This document shows, piece by piece, positions 12,914 through 25,741 of a stretch of 64,000 nucleotides of DNA. Each line of letters starts with the position of its first letter. Position 1 is the first letter of the stretch. The notes under the pieces were generated by a model, which saw nothing but the letters and a program-made list of their open reading frames with translations, did no database searches and was not told the origin of the DNA. Position numbers and translations under genes: made by a program. This stretch comes from Thuidium tamariscinum (taxonomy: Eukaryota > Streptophyta > Bryopsida > Hypnales > Thuidiaceae), in the NCBI GenBank assembly GCA_947034885.2, contig OX344749.2:9873501-9937500 (forward strand), in the 5' to 3' direction.

Positions 12914-13163
12914 ATTAGAGGAAATTTGAAGGCAAAAGAGGGTTGTCTTAGGGCTATTCCCTATGTTATGAATTAGCCACAACTAGTCATAAAATCTAAG
13001 TTTTAAAAATATTTAAAAAAAATTAATTAATTAATATTATCTCACTATGTCTTAACTATGTCAAATTGTTGATGTAACAAGTTCTCAAGAGTTTTCAGAA
13101 TGTAGGAACAATTTGAAAACTCCAAGGAATTTGCAAGTTTCTTTAGGCCCAAATCCCTTCTAA
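12914..13163 (+). mobile_element. MITE family B, copy 1 (divergent)
   Basis: Left end ATTAGAGGAAATTTGAAGGC and right end CCCAAATCCCTTCTAAA are inverted relative to each other and match the ends of the clearer copies at 13718 and 15907. The interior is AT-rich and diverged. Non-coding. Confidence 0.55.
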
Positions 13164-13717
13164 AATTTTTTTTTTTAAACAATTACACAGTAAAGTAGGA
13201 AGTCTATGAATTGCCCTTTTCCACCTACTTATTTAATCAATGACAATATTAGATTATTTAACAAATATGTCAGTCATTTTTAAATCATTGAATGTTTTTC
13301 CAGGTCTTTAAGAGATTGCAAATTTTGAGACTACGAGAGCGCATAGGAAACACTAGAAAATCTTCCATGTAAGCAATTTGACATGACTAAAAGACTGCCA
13401 CATCATGTAATATTAATTAATTGATTTTTTAAATTGATTATTAAACATTATAAATATATTTTTATGAAGAAAAAAAATTCAAATTCTTTTATACAATCTA
13501 CAATTTTTGAAATTTTTTTTAATTGAAAAAAAATGAGACTTGTAGTGGCTAATTGAATGCATAGAGAACAGTGTTGGGGAACAACCTCAAAACAATCTCT
13601 TAAAACCCTAAAAAAACATCTAGTGAATGGAATGCATTTAGAGACCACAAGGGCCTTATAGACTTCCTACCTATATCATGTTACTTACATGCATGTCAAA
13701 TTTGGAAAGGAAAAGAC

Positions 13718-14013
13718 ATTAGGAGGGATTTGAGGGCTGCAAAGGGCCGTTTCAGGATTGTTCCCGAACTAGTCTGGGAACGGCTGGTTGCTAGTCAGCA
13801 TTTTCAAAATTAAAAAATAAAATAAAATATAAAATTGGGGGTCCTGAAATATGAAAAAAAGTCCAAAAAAAAAAATTTGAAAAAAAAAGTTCAATGATGT
13901 GGCACGGGCTCGACCACGTCGGATTCCTGCAAAACTGCATTCCCGCGGCTGTTTTTGCGATTTCGGGTTGTAGGAACTCACAGGCTCCCAGAACCCTCAA
14001 ATCCTTTCTAATG
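13718..14013 (+). mobile_element. MITE family B, copy 2
   Basis: Ends ATTAGGAGGGATTTGAGGGC and CCCTCAAATCCTTTCTAAT form terminal inverted repeats of about 20 bp. Just inside the right end is GGTTGTAGGAACTCACAGGC, shared with the truncated copy at 23275-23372. About 296 bp, no coding potential. Confidence 0.75.
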
Positions 14014-15906
14014 AGTAGATTTGGCAAAATTTATCCAAAAGTGATTGTGTTGCCTAAAAATCTTTGAGTGGTATAACTTCTAATTGAAGAATTCAATTGG
14101 AAAAAATTTATGATCTCACAAAGAAGATATATTTATTACAAAACTTGATTGCATAAAAACCTACCCTAATTTCCTATTTTCTTTAAGAATCAATAGTCTT
14201 TTAGAGGTGGATGTAACATTTAGAATCTTAGATCAATTAATTTAAAGAATTTTGCTTCATAATAACCATTATTTCCTACTATTATTATATTAACCCTTTG
14301 TTTTTTTGAATGCATTTTTTATGATGTCCACCTAATTTTATATCAACAAGGATACCAAATGTGGCATCAAGATGTTAGTTATAACATCAAATACAACATA
14401 AAAATAAGTGAACATTACAAAAAATGTGTCATAAAAAACATGGTTTTTTTTTAGTATACCAATGACTTCTCTACTATTAACACAATTTGGCAATTACTTC
14501 TTCCCTTTGCACATTACATCATTTCTATGCTTGCTAGAATTTGAGTAGTAGTTTCCATATCCACATGAATGTACTCCAAACCACCATGCACCCCAAACCA
14601 ATAGTATGCACTATTGTTGTGCAATACATTTGAAATTCCTACCAATAAGATTCAATTATATAGTAGCAAACTTCTTATTGATTGTTGTTGGGTACAATTT
14701 TTTTATGCGTATCAATACCACATGGCTTTTAATTTGTCATAAAAAATATAGTAGTAGTAGATTAAATTTAACAAATTGAAAACCCAAAGCAATAGTTTTG
14801 TAGGACTTACACACTTTATTGGGATATTTGAAGACGAGGGTTTCTATTATTTATGTAAACCTAAGAGCATCAGCTCATGAACCTAGAAGTCTACAAACCT
14901 ATATTATAGGTGTCTATACTATAGAAACCTTCCATGAATGTAGTGTAACTATATTATAGTTACATATCTATATTATAGTTGTTTATATTGTAACAACCTT
15001 CAATGGTTGTTGAATATCTATTTACACACATGATAAAAGGTTTACATGTTGATATTTTATTCTCATGCACTAGCATTGCTATCAAAGGATAAATGCAAGA
15101 ACCATCAACACTATTTTTTATCACACCATATGTGATGATTTTTAATGGCCATAACTTTTGTTCTTTGACTTCAAATGACTCAAGATTTGTAGACAAGGTA
15201 TTCCGCAAAATTATTATACATCTTGGATATTATATTTTTGCATTTTTTTTGTATTTTTCACACATGTTTTAATATCCAATGATCAATAGCCCCTAATTTT
15301 TGTAACACTAGCCAATTTGGAGGGATAATAACTGTTTAGTACCTCTAAATATGTATTTAGAACAAATTTTTTGGAAGAAGATGGTCTTCTAGTAGATTTG
15401 TAGCTACTATTCAAAAGAATTTTATACTAGTTAATTGTATAATATATCAAAGTTCCCTAGTAAGCTCCATTTTTACTTATATTTCAAAATATGTAAATTA
15501 TTATATTGGCGGTTTGTTTTGGTGAGTGACCATCTTTAAAAAGTTATTTCCAATGACTAATTTTGATTTCAGTTATTTTTAAATCTCAATTTATTACAAA
15601 TTAAAACATCAAAATCTCAATTTTTTTGAGATTAAGGACTTTTTCAATTATTCTGCTACTAAAAATTTTCTATGCTTAATCTTCTAAAGACATAATCTTC
15701 TTAAAGATGTATCCATTGGACTCATTTTTAAAAAATGCAATTTTTCTCTAAATTTAAAATATTTCAGAAAAAAAGTATGAAAATTGTGAAGATGCAACAA
15801 AATCAACAAGAGTTTCTTGCAATCATCTCTAAAGGAATAAATGTTGAGCAAGAAAGGACCATGTGACCATGTGTCTAATTGTTGCATAATAATTGTTTTT
15901 CAAAAA

Positions 15907-16263
15907 TTAGGAGAGATTTGAGGGCAAGAAAGGGTCATTTGAAGGCTATTCCTTTTGTCGTTCCCTATACTATCCAAAAACTACAAATCACCTTTAATGC
16001 TGCAATTTTTGAATTTTTGAAAAGAAAAGAAAATTGAATTTTTTTTCTAAAAATTTAAAAAAGTATATAAAAAACTTAAAACTAATCTAAACAAAATAAA
16101 TTTTTTTTCAAAAAATCATTTAAAATCATCAAATAATTAAAATATATATAATTTTCTAAAATGACACTGTCTCAATCATGTTTGATTGCACATGTGGCAA
16201 TTTTCCTTAGTTAAGGGATTCATAATAACTTGCGGTCTTTTAATGTCTTCAAATCCCTCCTAA
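15907..16263 (+). mobile_element. MITE family B, copy 3
   Basis: Ends TTAGGAGAGATTTGAGGGC and TTCAAATCCCTCCTAA are inverted repeats of each other and match copy 2. About 357 bp with an AT-rich interior. Non-coding; the autonomous partner is not in the window. Confidence 0.75.
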
Positions 16264-17234
16264 TTAGATAAAAGGGTTACCTATGCTATTGGACATGCTC
16301 TAAACAACCCAAATCCATTACTTTCAAATTTGGAGCTAATACAATCTAAAATATAACCCTATAGAAGGCTTTTTATCCTTGAAAGTTTGAACATCTTCCC
16401 CTTTTTTGTTCCAACAACTCATCATCAATATTTAGGGTACCTCCATTCTTTTCCAAAATCCACATCTTTGATATGCTATCAACTCTTAGAGCACCTCTAT
16501 CCAACTTGGAGATCTTTAAGCACCAAATTCTAATAACTTACATTGTACCACATTAACATATCTAATTAGTGAGGTAACAAAAATAATATCTCTACAATAT
16601 TTTTAAATAAATGTGCAATTTTATAAAAATGTTTCAACCTATATTTATCCTTGTTGGATAACAATCTACACCTAAATGCATTTGAATAAAAGTTTGAATT
16701 TGGTTTCTATTATTGAACTAAAAAAGATTTAGTTGCATCTTCATGGTAGTTTGAAGAATTTTAAGATTTTGTTAGAATGCATTTTATGGATTTTGTATGC
16801 ATTTTTCAAAGGACTAAAAATAGGTATACCAAAAATAACCGTCGGCTCTTGTATATAAAGTTGTACATTTCAAACAAGAATCTAAATGGATGATTTTGCA
16901 TATAGGTCACAATTAGGTATTACTAGAGTATCTATAGTCTTACTTGCCAAATTAAGTATACTCAAATTTTGCAATTTTTTTTATGAGCCCTAAATCTCCT
17001 TGTCTTCCATCTTTCTTCACTAAATATGACTTATAAGTATTATAGTGACTAATCATCAAGCATAATCAATAATATAGTAACCAAATTTAGGAAGAACAAT
17101 GATTTTTAGGATCATTGCCTTGACACACTAGGATTGAATGTCAATTGAAGAAAATGTCGCGAGGGGCCTTGACCTTTCATTGCCTAAGGGGATGAAAAGT
17201 GTCCTCACATAGTCTGGTAGTCTAGTTCAAATTG

Positions 17235-17710
17235 TTGTAACTCTTGCATCTAATGTCCAAATTCAATAAAACTTGTTGGTAAAGTTGCACATTCAAGTCT
17301 TGTTTGTGTGGTAAAATTTTCAGATCAATCCAAGATGTACAAATATTTTGGGAGCTAATCGAAGTTCACAAGTTCATTTTGAGTTCACTAAATTGCGGTC
17401 GATGGTTGCAACTTTGGGGGCTTATATCTCCTTCATTCTTTGGGGGTTTTTTTCAATAAAATTTATTGGATTATATTCCTCTAGAAGTCTTGTTGTTGTA
17501 GTTAAATTTTCATGGAAATCCAAGTTGTTGTGAATGTTAGGGAGAAATTCAAAGTTCAAAAGCCACACATTTTTTGATTACTGACAATGAACTTTGGCGG
17601 CTTATTTCTTCCTCATACAATGTTTGTTTCTAATAATTTTTGATGAAAAAGTTACACATTCTAGTATAAGTTGTGTGGCTAAAATTTCATATCAATCCAA
17701 AAAGAAAATT
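17235..17710 (+). repeat. Degenerate tandem repeat, about three units of 180 bp
   Basis: Related blocks recur with a spacing of about 170-200 bp: AAGTTGCACATTCAAGTC near 17277, CTAGAAGTCTTGTTGTTG near 17483 and AAGTTACACATTCTAGTA near 17649, each followed by a (T)AAAATTTTCA..ATCCAA motif. Strongly diverged, no coding frame kept across units. Confidence 0.5.
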
Positions 17711-17734
17711 ATTCTAATGTATTGCATGTTCACT

Positions 17735-18322
17735 CGCTTTTGTTGAAGAATTGGGACCCCACCTTTGTCTCTCTTCCACCTTACATTGACGGTGATACAG
17801 GTCGTACCCCCCAATCGCTGGAGAGACCTCCCCCGGACCCAGACCGTCATCCGCCAGCGCCGAGCGCGCACCGCGGATCCTCGCAACTCGACAGTTTGAC
17901 TCCCGAGCGGCGCCGGCGTGGATCCTCCAAAGATTCTCCCCAACACGCTATCAACACGGCGTAATTACCGTACTCGAGGCTGCCAGGGCCGGTAGTTGCA
18001 CCTGCTCGCCAACGCTGTTTAACATCGCCAGTGAGGGTATTGCGAGAATCATGTGATCAAAGTTGGTTGGTTAATTTGGTTGGTTGGTGGTCGCCACACT
18101 CTCCCACACGGCGAATTCACAATAAAATCCCGAATCCTGCGTCGCAGTTCAGGATTCGCAGGTACTCGCACACAATTCGGAAAAAAAAATCCGTGTCGGT
18201 AGTAGAAGGGCGAGAGCGGTAAGAAACGAGCAGAAGGGTAGGAATCGTCGAAGCTGTTGGAATTGCTAGAACTTTTGGGAGCGTTGGGATAGATGGGATT
18301 GTTGGGATTGCAAGAGGTTGCA
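17735..18322 (+). promoter_or_regulatory. GC-rich upstream region of the Apple-like protein gene
   Basis: Base composition changes sharply from AT-rich spacer to a CG-dense stretch (17800-18010) and then a leader with short direct repeats (GTTGGGATTG twice; AGAGTTGTA three times further on). This is where the promoter and 5' UTR of the gene starting at 18402 should lie. No TATA box stands out. Frames open across the GC-rich part on both strands look like by-products of composition. Confidence 0.35.
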
Positions 18323-18349
18323 ATGGCGAGGAAGATGGAATTGCTGTAA
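18323..18349 (+). promoter_or_regulatory. Upstream ORF of 8 codons in the leader
   Basis: An ATG 79 bp before the proposed start encodes MARKMELL and stops at a TAA that itself lies inside a good donor-like GTAAGT. Two readings are possible: a true upstream ORF damping translation of the main frame, or the first coding exon of a longer isoform. No convincing acceptor between 18350 and 18402 was seen, which favours the first. Confidence 0.35.
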
Positions 18350-18401
18350 GTTTTGTGAATTTAATTTTGTGAGAGTTGTAAGAGTTGTAAGAGTTGTGGT
18401 G

Positions 18402-21400
18402 ATGGCGCATTCTTCCGCCGACTGGACGGGCAGGTTACGATGCTCGTACAAGAGTGCGACGTTCATTTTGTGCACGGGAAACGTGTTGATGGCGCTCTTC
18501 ATGTTGCACGCGGCGCTCTCTCCTGTCTACTACTTCGAATCCGCCTCGTCTCCGGGGACATCGTCTTCTTCTTCTTCTTCTACATCCACCGGTGAGCAAT
18601 TAATCAATCGCATCTATTGAATTTTTCTTTTGGGGTATGGAATTGCTTGATTGAATTCACTTTGTGGAAAGTATCTGAAGGTTGTTGTGAGTACTGCGTA
18701 TGAATGGACAGATTTGGACGGGAGAATGGTCCAAACGCAGGAAGAGCTGGAGCGTATTGAGGATTCCAATCGACTGCGGCGCGAGTTGCTTCCTTTTCAT
18801 TTGATTGAACGAGTACGTGGTTTCAGCGTTCCCTCCTTTCTGCCTGCCACAAATTTCTTGTCGAGATCCTCTTCTGTGACTCATCCTCTTTGCAATCAAT
18901 CCTCTTTGAGTGGAGTAATTGAGTAATGGGGTAGGGCGCAAATGATTCCGGTTCCTCGTTTTCTCCGCCGAAATGGCTGTCAATTGAATCACATCATGGA
19001 TTTACAAGCTCTGTACATTATCTGTTGGATATGTTCTGATGAGGTTTGAAGGGAATTTAACAGACCCTGCCCCTCATCACCGTGAAGGTAGAGCAGGGCT
19101 TGCTGTGTTCTTCTGGCTGAGTTTGTGTGCAGTATTGTGCAGGTTTAGTTTGATATAGAGGAGGGGATAGGATGACGTAACCCTAATTGTTAGCATAAAT
19201 TTACCCTGATGCATTGCTTGTGGTGCTTGAAGGTGAGGGAGATTCAAGAAGAGACGGAGTTGGAAATCAAGAAGACCGAGGCTTTGAATTTGGAGAGGCA
19301 GAAGGTCGCTGCCGAGCTTTCGGAACGGCTGCGTGTGCTCAAGCTCAGTAACAGTGAGTCGACGCAAAAAGGTAGTTACTTATTGATTTTAATGGTTTTT
19401 AATTTCTACTTCCTCGTTCTCATGTTAGGTTTATAGTTCCAAGAAATCTCATGTTTTTGGAAGCGATTTTGAGTATGTATGTCATATGGGACTTTCTTTT
19501 TGGCCGATTTTATTCATTTCTTTATGACTTACAGATGCAATGTTCCTTTGCTGATTCTGGTGGTGTACGAGTTGGTCCGATCTGAATTATATGTGTCCCA
19601 ATGTGATCAATCAAATCGCTCTTTTAAAACCATGAAGCTGGGGTTCTTTATTTAGGGTTTAAGAGCTGTATCGTCCTAACTTCTCTCTTGCTTTTCCTCT
19701 TGGAGCATATGATGATCGTAAAAGATCGAAGCTGCTTTTGTAACTCCTGTCTCATGGACCTTCATTGACGTTGTAGCTCTTGAGGAATGGAAAAAGAAAA
19801 AGTTAGAGCAGAGAAGTAGTGTTGCTGCGGCAACTATGGGTAACGAAGCATATCTATAAATAATCAAATTTTCTGATGCTGAATGCTCCGTAAACCTTTG
19901 AAAAGAACGCTCATTATTAGGAAACTTTTAGTAGAGAGAATTTTCTTTAATGTTGTAAGATAATTTCTTAGTTTGTATTATTCTCAAATGTGCGATCCTA
20001 CTACTACTCAAGAATCTTACGTTTGGGTCCATTAATGACACTGTTCATGATTTCCTGGCTTTGACAGGCGGCGAGGAGAAGGCCGTGGGCAGCAGGATTG
20101 AAATTCTTGGTGAAAATCTCCCGCAGCACAGCAACGGAGCGTCGACTGCTAAAGTTGATATGGGTAATTGAGCTGATCTGCTGTCTGGCTAAGGGTTTTG
20201 CATTATGCTAAGAACTTGGCTCTTCACGACCAATTTCACGCCTACATGCAATGCACGTTGGTTCTTACGTGTGGTCTTATTTCTATTTTAGCGAGGCCAA
20301 TTAGTGCTTCCACCATAGATGGGTAGAGAGAAGAACAGCGCTTTAATTTGTTGTCACCAATTACCGGCGGAATTTCATTTCTTTACTTAATATCCTCTTC
20401 CTAAATTTACACCCACCCCAGGTAGAGAGAGGCCTTAGGCTTTCTTTTTCCAGTATGACATTAGTCTGTCATTCTCTTCTGAAGTTGGGTGAGATGACAT
20501 TTTTCCAAGTCAGCCATATGCAATTAGATGCAGTTGATTGATCTTATTAAAGGTGCTACGAGATTAGGTCGATCACCTGATTCCAAGTTACTGGTAGAGT
20601 GACAAACTCAAAGGGACCTTACAATAGCTTCGTGTTTATGAATTAGCAATTTTTTTAATGTGAAATTCGACTGGTAGTAGATTTATCTCTGAAGGGCAAA
20701 GTTGCAGCTTACCCATATTGAGAGCAAGGCCGATATTTCCTTCTGGTATTGAAAGGAGCATGTTCATCATGTGCACGTTTCCTGTTATAAAAAGTCACTC
20801 CAGAGCCCAGTCATTTTTTTGTCTTGGGGGGTCCGAGCCTGTTGCAATAATATGTATTCCGGAAGGACTAGTGCCTCTCCTGCCACGTTTTTAATTGGAC
20901 TTTTTTTGGTTTCATGTTTGCATGACTTAGATCGTGTTTGAATCGCATTGAAGAACTTACTGTTTTCAATTCTTGTAGACCTTGGAGCCCAAAGAAGTGG
21001 AGTGTTTTGATTGGAACTTTGGGTTGGTTCCATAGTTACCTTCCAATCAAAACACCCCATTTCTTTGGGCTCCAACCTAAATCTTTTTGGTGTCTACAGG
21101 CCTTTAGTTCGTGTTTTCGCATTGAATAGCTTACTTGTTTTCAAATTCTGGTCTTGGTCTTGGACGGACTTTTGTTTCCTTCAGCAGTTCGATGTGATGA
21201 TCTGGATGTTTGCAGACATCATCCCAGGACGAGCACTGCCTCCAGAATGTCATGCCGAGGCGAACACCGATTACGCGGGAGCAGCAGTTCGATGGGGGCT
21301 GACGCATCACGTCGACAGTGCCGCGGATTGTTGTCAAGCGTGCCTCGATCAGGCCAAATCAGTCACCGAGGGGACAAAACAGATGAAATGCAATATCTGG

Positions 21401-22184
21401 GTGTACTGTCCCAGTGAAGGTGGATGCTACTCTCCTGACAAATACACCCACAACAATCATGAATGCTGGCTCAAGCAGGTCAGTTATGGTTCAAATTCTT
21501 TCCGACTGTGGATGCAACGACAATCATTCAAGGCATTCTCTTCATAATTACCCTTTACGTACTAAGAAGCCCAAATTAGGCCTCACGTTTGTTTTTAGCA
21601 ATTTTGAAGGGTTTGTATGGGGATTTTAATAATAAATCTAAAAAACACAATGCATACAATGTTCTTCACTCAAGGTAATGATATATCATAACTTTTCATT
21701 TAGATTATACTTTCTACATTATGACCATTCAAAGTTTGCAACTTCAAATCATGAATTAAAATCAAGAACTGTATGCTATGAGTTTAAACATCAATTCCAA
21801 ATCAGCTGAGTCAAATTAACGTAGAGTGTACTATTAGTGTCGCTTTTCAAGCATTTTAACCAACATAACCAACATGTATTGAGTGTGCTTTTCAATGGGA
21901 GATTAGAGTTGAGCAGCGGACAGATCACTTTGGGTCCAAGAGCCATTTGAGCTTCAAATCAAGCTTTTTTTAAAAAAAATCCTTCTCTAGGTAACTATCA
22001 ATTCCTTCTGCAATTTCAATAAGTGAGATGTGAAATGCAGCTATTTGATTAACGTGAGTTTGGTGCTCCATGGCAGGCTGATGACCCATTAATCAATTTC
22101 AAAGGCCACTACAACGAAGAATTCAGACAACACCATCCAACAGCACCTTCTATTGTCCCTTGGGTATCAGGAGTTGTATCATGA
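18402..22184 (+). CDS. Single-pass membrane protein with PAN/Apple-like Cys-rich domain
   Basis: Exons: 18402-18591, 18712-18812, 19233-19353, 19777-19839, 20068-20163, 21216-21478, 22077-22184; phases join to 313 codons plus TGA. Residues about 18-44 are a hydrophobic helix (signal anchor) after a short basic N-terminus; a Ser-rich linker follows. Residues about 75-190 are charged and probably helical or coiled-coil, with EEWKKKKLEQ in exon 4. Exons 6-7 carry the conserved part: PPECHAE, RWGLTHH, DCCQACLDQAK, KCNIWVYCPS, GCYSPD, ECWLK and a terminal PSIVPWVSG. Eight cysteines in this block suggest disulfides as in PAN/Apple folds, probably in the secretory lumen or outside the cell. I recognise it as a conserved plant family of unknown function. 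The start is chosen as the ATG opening the hydrophobic helix frame. Confidence 0.85.
20985..21077. repeat. Intronic hairpin, 35-bp arms
   Basis: Within intron 5 of the preceding gene, arms TTGGAGCCCAAAGAA.. and ..TTCTTTGGGCTCCAA pair over about 33-35 bp with two mismatches around a loop of about 25 bp. The hairpin is bracketed by an imperfect direct repeat (TCGCATTGAA..CTTACT..TTTTCAA at 20943 and 21117). Size and pairing resemble a plant microRNA or small MITE foldback. No expression evidence. Confidence 0.65.
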
Positions 22185-23274
22185 CAATAAATTAATGACC
22201 CCTTTGTAACTGTCACCTTTATGATTGTCAAATTGCAGGGAAAAAAGTTGGAAGAGAGGCAAATTCAAATTGAAGCTCTGTTGCTTTTTATTTTAGTGCC
22301 CTTGGAAGTTGGTCTTCGCAAGTGCCTTACTAATCTAGAGCACAGTGTTGATTTCAATCCGTTTAATCGCCAAGTGCTGATCAAGGGATTTCCCAAGATG
22401 AAATTGAAACCCTACGCACTTAATTAGCCCTGCAACTATGTAACCTGCTTGTATAATTATTTGGTTAAATGGAGTTGGAACGGCGTTGTGGAAGGATCAA
22501 ATGACAATGACGAGCTGGAGTCGCTACAACTGCGCCTGTTCTATTTCAAGCTACTGAAAGGGATCACTCCGTGTATGTAACATTGATGTCAAAAATCCAG
22601 GATCATGATGTTTGATGTTTCATTGTGTGGTGGATTTTACGTTGGCATATAATTAATTATACTCAGCTTGGTTGATATTTGCCAGAGTCTAGAAAGAAAG
22701 TTTGTCAGTTTCCTAATATTTTGAAGAGAATGTGCAAGTTGTCAGAACCTGTGACAAATCTCATGTCGACGCTCCAGCTTCCAACTTCCACTTCTTTACG
22801 TTGCTCCCTCTCGATCCAACCTGCAAGGATTCACCCAGTCCATGGATCCCCTTCCTCACATCGAACGTTACCAATTAATCAAGCAAATGGCTTAAACACC
22901 AATAGTTTATCCGCGGATTGCAACGTGAGCCAAAGAAGCAAGGATCAACAGAGGTTCATAATATTAACAAAATGCGAGATGAGAGACACGACCCTCTCAC
23001 TGGCCTTTAAAGGAAATTAGGATCATCCTAAACCCTAACCTCCACAACCGCATGAGAGGTGTAATTGTTCTCCTCTAATTCCCCTCCTAGCCTTAGTTGT
23101 CATGCAGTCCAGATGTATGATGGAGTCATAACACAAGTTTTGTAATTACTGAAATTATTTGGAGGCAACCTCGTCTTCAAACTCAACTTCGGATGAGTGA
23201 TCTTCTAAGGTTGGAACGTTAAAATAGGTACACTTCTTGGATCATGCTTCATATTTGCAATTAGAGACCCCAAA
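22185..23274. other. Downstream region, probable 3' UTR then spacer
   Basis: Non-AT-extreme sequence for about 850 bp beyond the stop, consistent with a 3' UTR and flank. Small open frames (22221-22427, 22679-23020) show no known domain and are not called. The stretch ACCCTAACC near 23030 resembles a telomere-like box but sits in no clear promoter. Confidence 0.35.
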
Positions 23275-23372
23275 TTAGCTAGGAGGGGTCAAGAATGGAA
23301 CCCAAAATACACCACAAAAATTTCGGGCTGTGGGAACTTGCGGGCTCCTAGAGCCCTCAAATCCCTCCTAAT
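23275..23372 (+). mobile_element. MITE family B, internally deleted copy
   Basis: The right 65 bp (GGGAACTTGCGGGCTCCTAG then CCCTCAAATCCCTCCTAAT) match the right end of the copy at 13718-14013; a short TTAGCTAGGAGGGG remains of the left end. About 100 bp, so most of the interior is lost. A further left-end-like fragment occurs near 24506. Confidence 0.6.
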
Positions 23373-23636
23373 GGGGGGCTTTTTTACTTTTACCCCCAAT
23401 TTGGTGTGCTTATCTTGTAATTGAAAAGTAGAGTCTATTTTCATTCAAAGATCAGTGGCTATAACATGAATTTTACCCTTGTTGGTTCTACTTTGTGGGA
23501 TGGATTTAATGTCTTGTGCTTCATACTGGTTCCCATTTGAGTGTTTGAAATGGCTACCTCACTGTGTATTGGCAAATATGTCATTAGTAGCTCCAATTGA
23601 TTTAGCCGTAGAGTTTCATTTTGGTAGAGGTTTCAA

Positions 23637-23907
23637 AGGTGAGTACACCCAAAAGCACAACTAACCTTAAAGCACCATCTACAATGTGTGTACATTTTTT
23701 AAATTAGTTGTGTATACAAACTATAGATGGTACTTTCAAAAACAAACTTTGATCCCTAATAACTTTTGCATACTATATCCAAATATTGCGTTCTTTGGTG
23801 CATTGGAATGAGCTTTTACTTGCCAACAAGACTATATGAAATCTTAACAACCTAATAATAGTAAGTAGGTACAATAGCAATTTTGGTGCTTTTGGGTGTA
23901 TCCACCT
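23637..23907 (+). mobile_element. MITE family A, copy 2 (271 bp)
   Basis: Ends AGGTGAGTACACCCAAAAGC and GCTTTTGGGTGTATCCACCT form about 22-bp terminal inverted repeats. The interior aligns with 49040-49316 in the same direction and with 11850-12119 in reverse. Right flank TA, left flank AA, so one target-duplication base has changed or the boundary is off by one. Confidence 0.8.
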
Positions 23908-25680
23908 TAATTTTGATATAGTACTCGGGATGATTGTGGTTGTTTTTGGAAATGGTATTCATTCTTATAATGAATTGGCAAAGCAATGACAATCTTAATC
24001 CTCAAACAACATTGAAGACACAATGCTTTATGGATTGAGAAAGAATCTTTTGATATAAGAGAGAAGGGTAGATGTTCCTCTCTAGAATTTTGTATGAAAA
24101 GAGGTTTTACTTTGTAGTTTGACCTCAAATGAGTGCTCTTGGATTATTTGAAGCTAATGATTCACCTATTCTAGTAAAAAAAATGGTGATTTCTATAGTG
24201 TCTAGCTTAACATTCCAAATTAAGATAACATATTATTTCAAAGGATGTCCAAATGTGATAAAAGAGATATCAATTGAATAATTATAGTAGTAATGGTTGA
24301 ATTTCTATTTTTTTAGAAGGTTCCTAGAAAGATTACCTCCTCAAGGTGACTTGAATACATTGGCACTCATGTGTTTTTTTTGCATATAAAGTTGAAATTG
24401 AATGGAGAAAGAAGTTCTATATGGTTTGAATTTTTTTTGAAAGTATAAAGGAAGGGCATTCATATTATGTTAAAACTCATGAATTTTTGTTGTAATAGTA
24501 AATATCATTAGAAGAAATTTGAAGGCAAGGGAGGTCCATTTTATGTTTTTTTTGTTTTTTTTTCCTTTGTTATGTAGGAATTGAGAACTTAGTGACTGCT
24601 GCCTAAAAATTCAAACTATATAAAACTTCTTTTTCCATGCAATTTCAACATTTTAGAATTTTATTAAATTGATTTTGGTATTTTCTTAGATTTTTTTTTA
24701 CAGAAGTCATTTTTTGATTTAGAAAAAGTAACTTTTTAAGGTGGAATATCCATTATTATGTATGACATTACTTGTTTTGTTTTGTTTTAATACAATATTT
24801 TTAGCATATTTAATTATTTCAAAATTATTACACTAAAATATAATATACAAATTATACCAAAAAATTTAATCTAAATCCGACTCAAGTAATGAGCAAATCA
24901 ATTAACAAACATTGACAATAGACAAGACAATAGCATTTCATATATTCAAAAAAAAATTTATTTGGTTTTTTCTATTAACTACATCTTTATTACAATTCCC
25001 CCTCTTCATTCGTAATAATGTTAAGCAACATAAATTAAGAGAGAGATGTCAAGGTCAAATGACCTCTTCATTGTCTTTTTTTCACCATTAGAAAAAATAC
25101 ATTATTTAACTTATTATTTACCATGGATGATCAAATTGAATAAATTGAATTCACACTTGAAATCAAAGACCTCAAATTATCCCCAAAATGTCAAGAAATA
25201 TGTAAATCACTCCCAAGAAATCTCTTGTTGAATTTTTGAGTAGGTTTTGTTGTGCAATCAAGTCGAAATGCTTGATTTTGTAGTTTTGCGTGTATAATTG
25301 GACATTACAACCTTTCATCCAATATCTGACTTTCGTCTAAAATCTTCATTTGCTTTATGCATTTCTTGGTAGTAGCTTATGCTAAGTAATGCCCTTGTCG
25401 TTAGGGATTATGCATTTGAAGAGATTTGAGGGGTTTAAAGAGATTGCAAGTTCCTGCAATCTGGGTATGTAGAAAAGTACAAAATTGCAGAGTTGGGATA
25501 GTGCCATGTCATTTTTTTTTGAAAAAAAATAAAAATTTGAACTTCTTTTTGCATTTAAAGACCCCCAATTTAATTTAATTTAAAAAAAAATGTCGTCCTT
25601 GCTGATGGGTTTAGGGGTTCTCCTCCTCGAGCATTACCCTATACAAAAACTACCAAATTGCAAAATAGTAGAGTGCAATA
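23908..25680. other. AT-rich spacer, no gene seen
   Basis: Low-complexity AT-rich DNA with a fragment like the left end of MITE family B near 24506 and a weak relative near 25418. No frame with convincing composition or splice sites. The last 60 bp before 25740 become GC-richer as the promoter of the NIFK-like gene begins. Confidence 0.45.
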
Positions 25681-25741
25681 AATTTTGGTTTGCAGGGCAA
25701 ACGAGGCATCCATGATCTGGACGATACTCATCCGACAACTA

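Larger units (their letters stand above)
12120..17230. other. AT-rich spacer built of MITE-like insertions
   Basis: No gene is supported. Three copies of MITE family B lie at 12914-13163, 13718-14013 and 15907-16263. At about 14866-15030 is a stretch related to the TGAGCC-ended element at 41119-41302 (shared ACCTATATTATAGGTGT). The rest is AT-rich DNA with homopolymer runs and no frame of convincing composition. Confidence 0.5.

Noticed and set aside
17692..17964. Overlapping frames on both strands in the GC-rich block
   Set aside because: Pro/Arg/Ser-rich on both strands as expected from base composition; better explained as promoter DNA.
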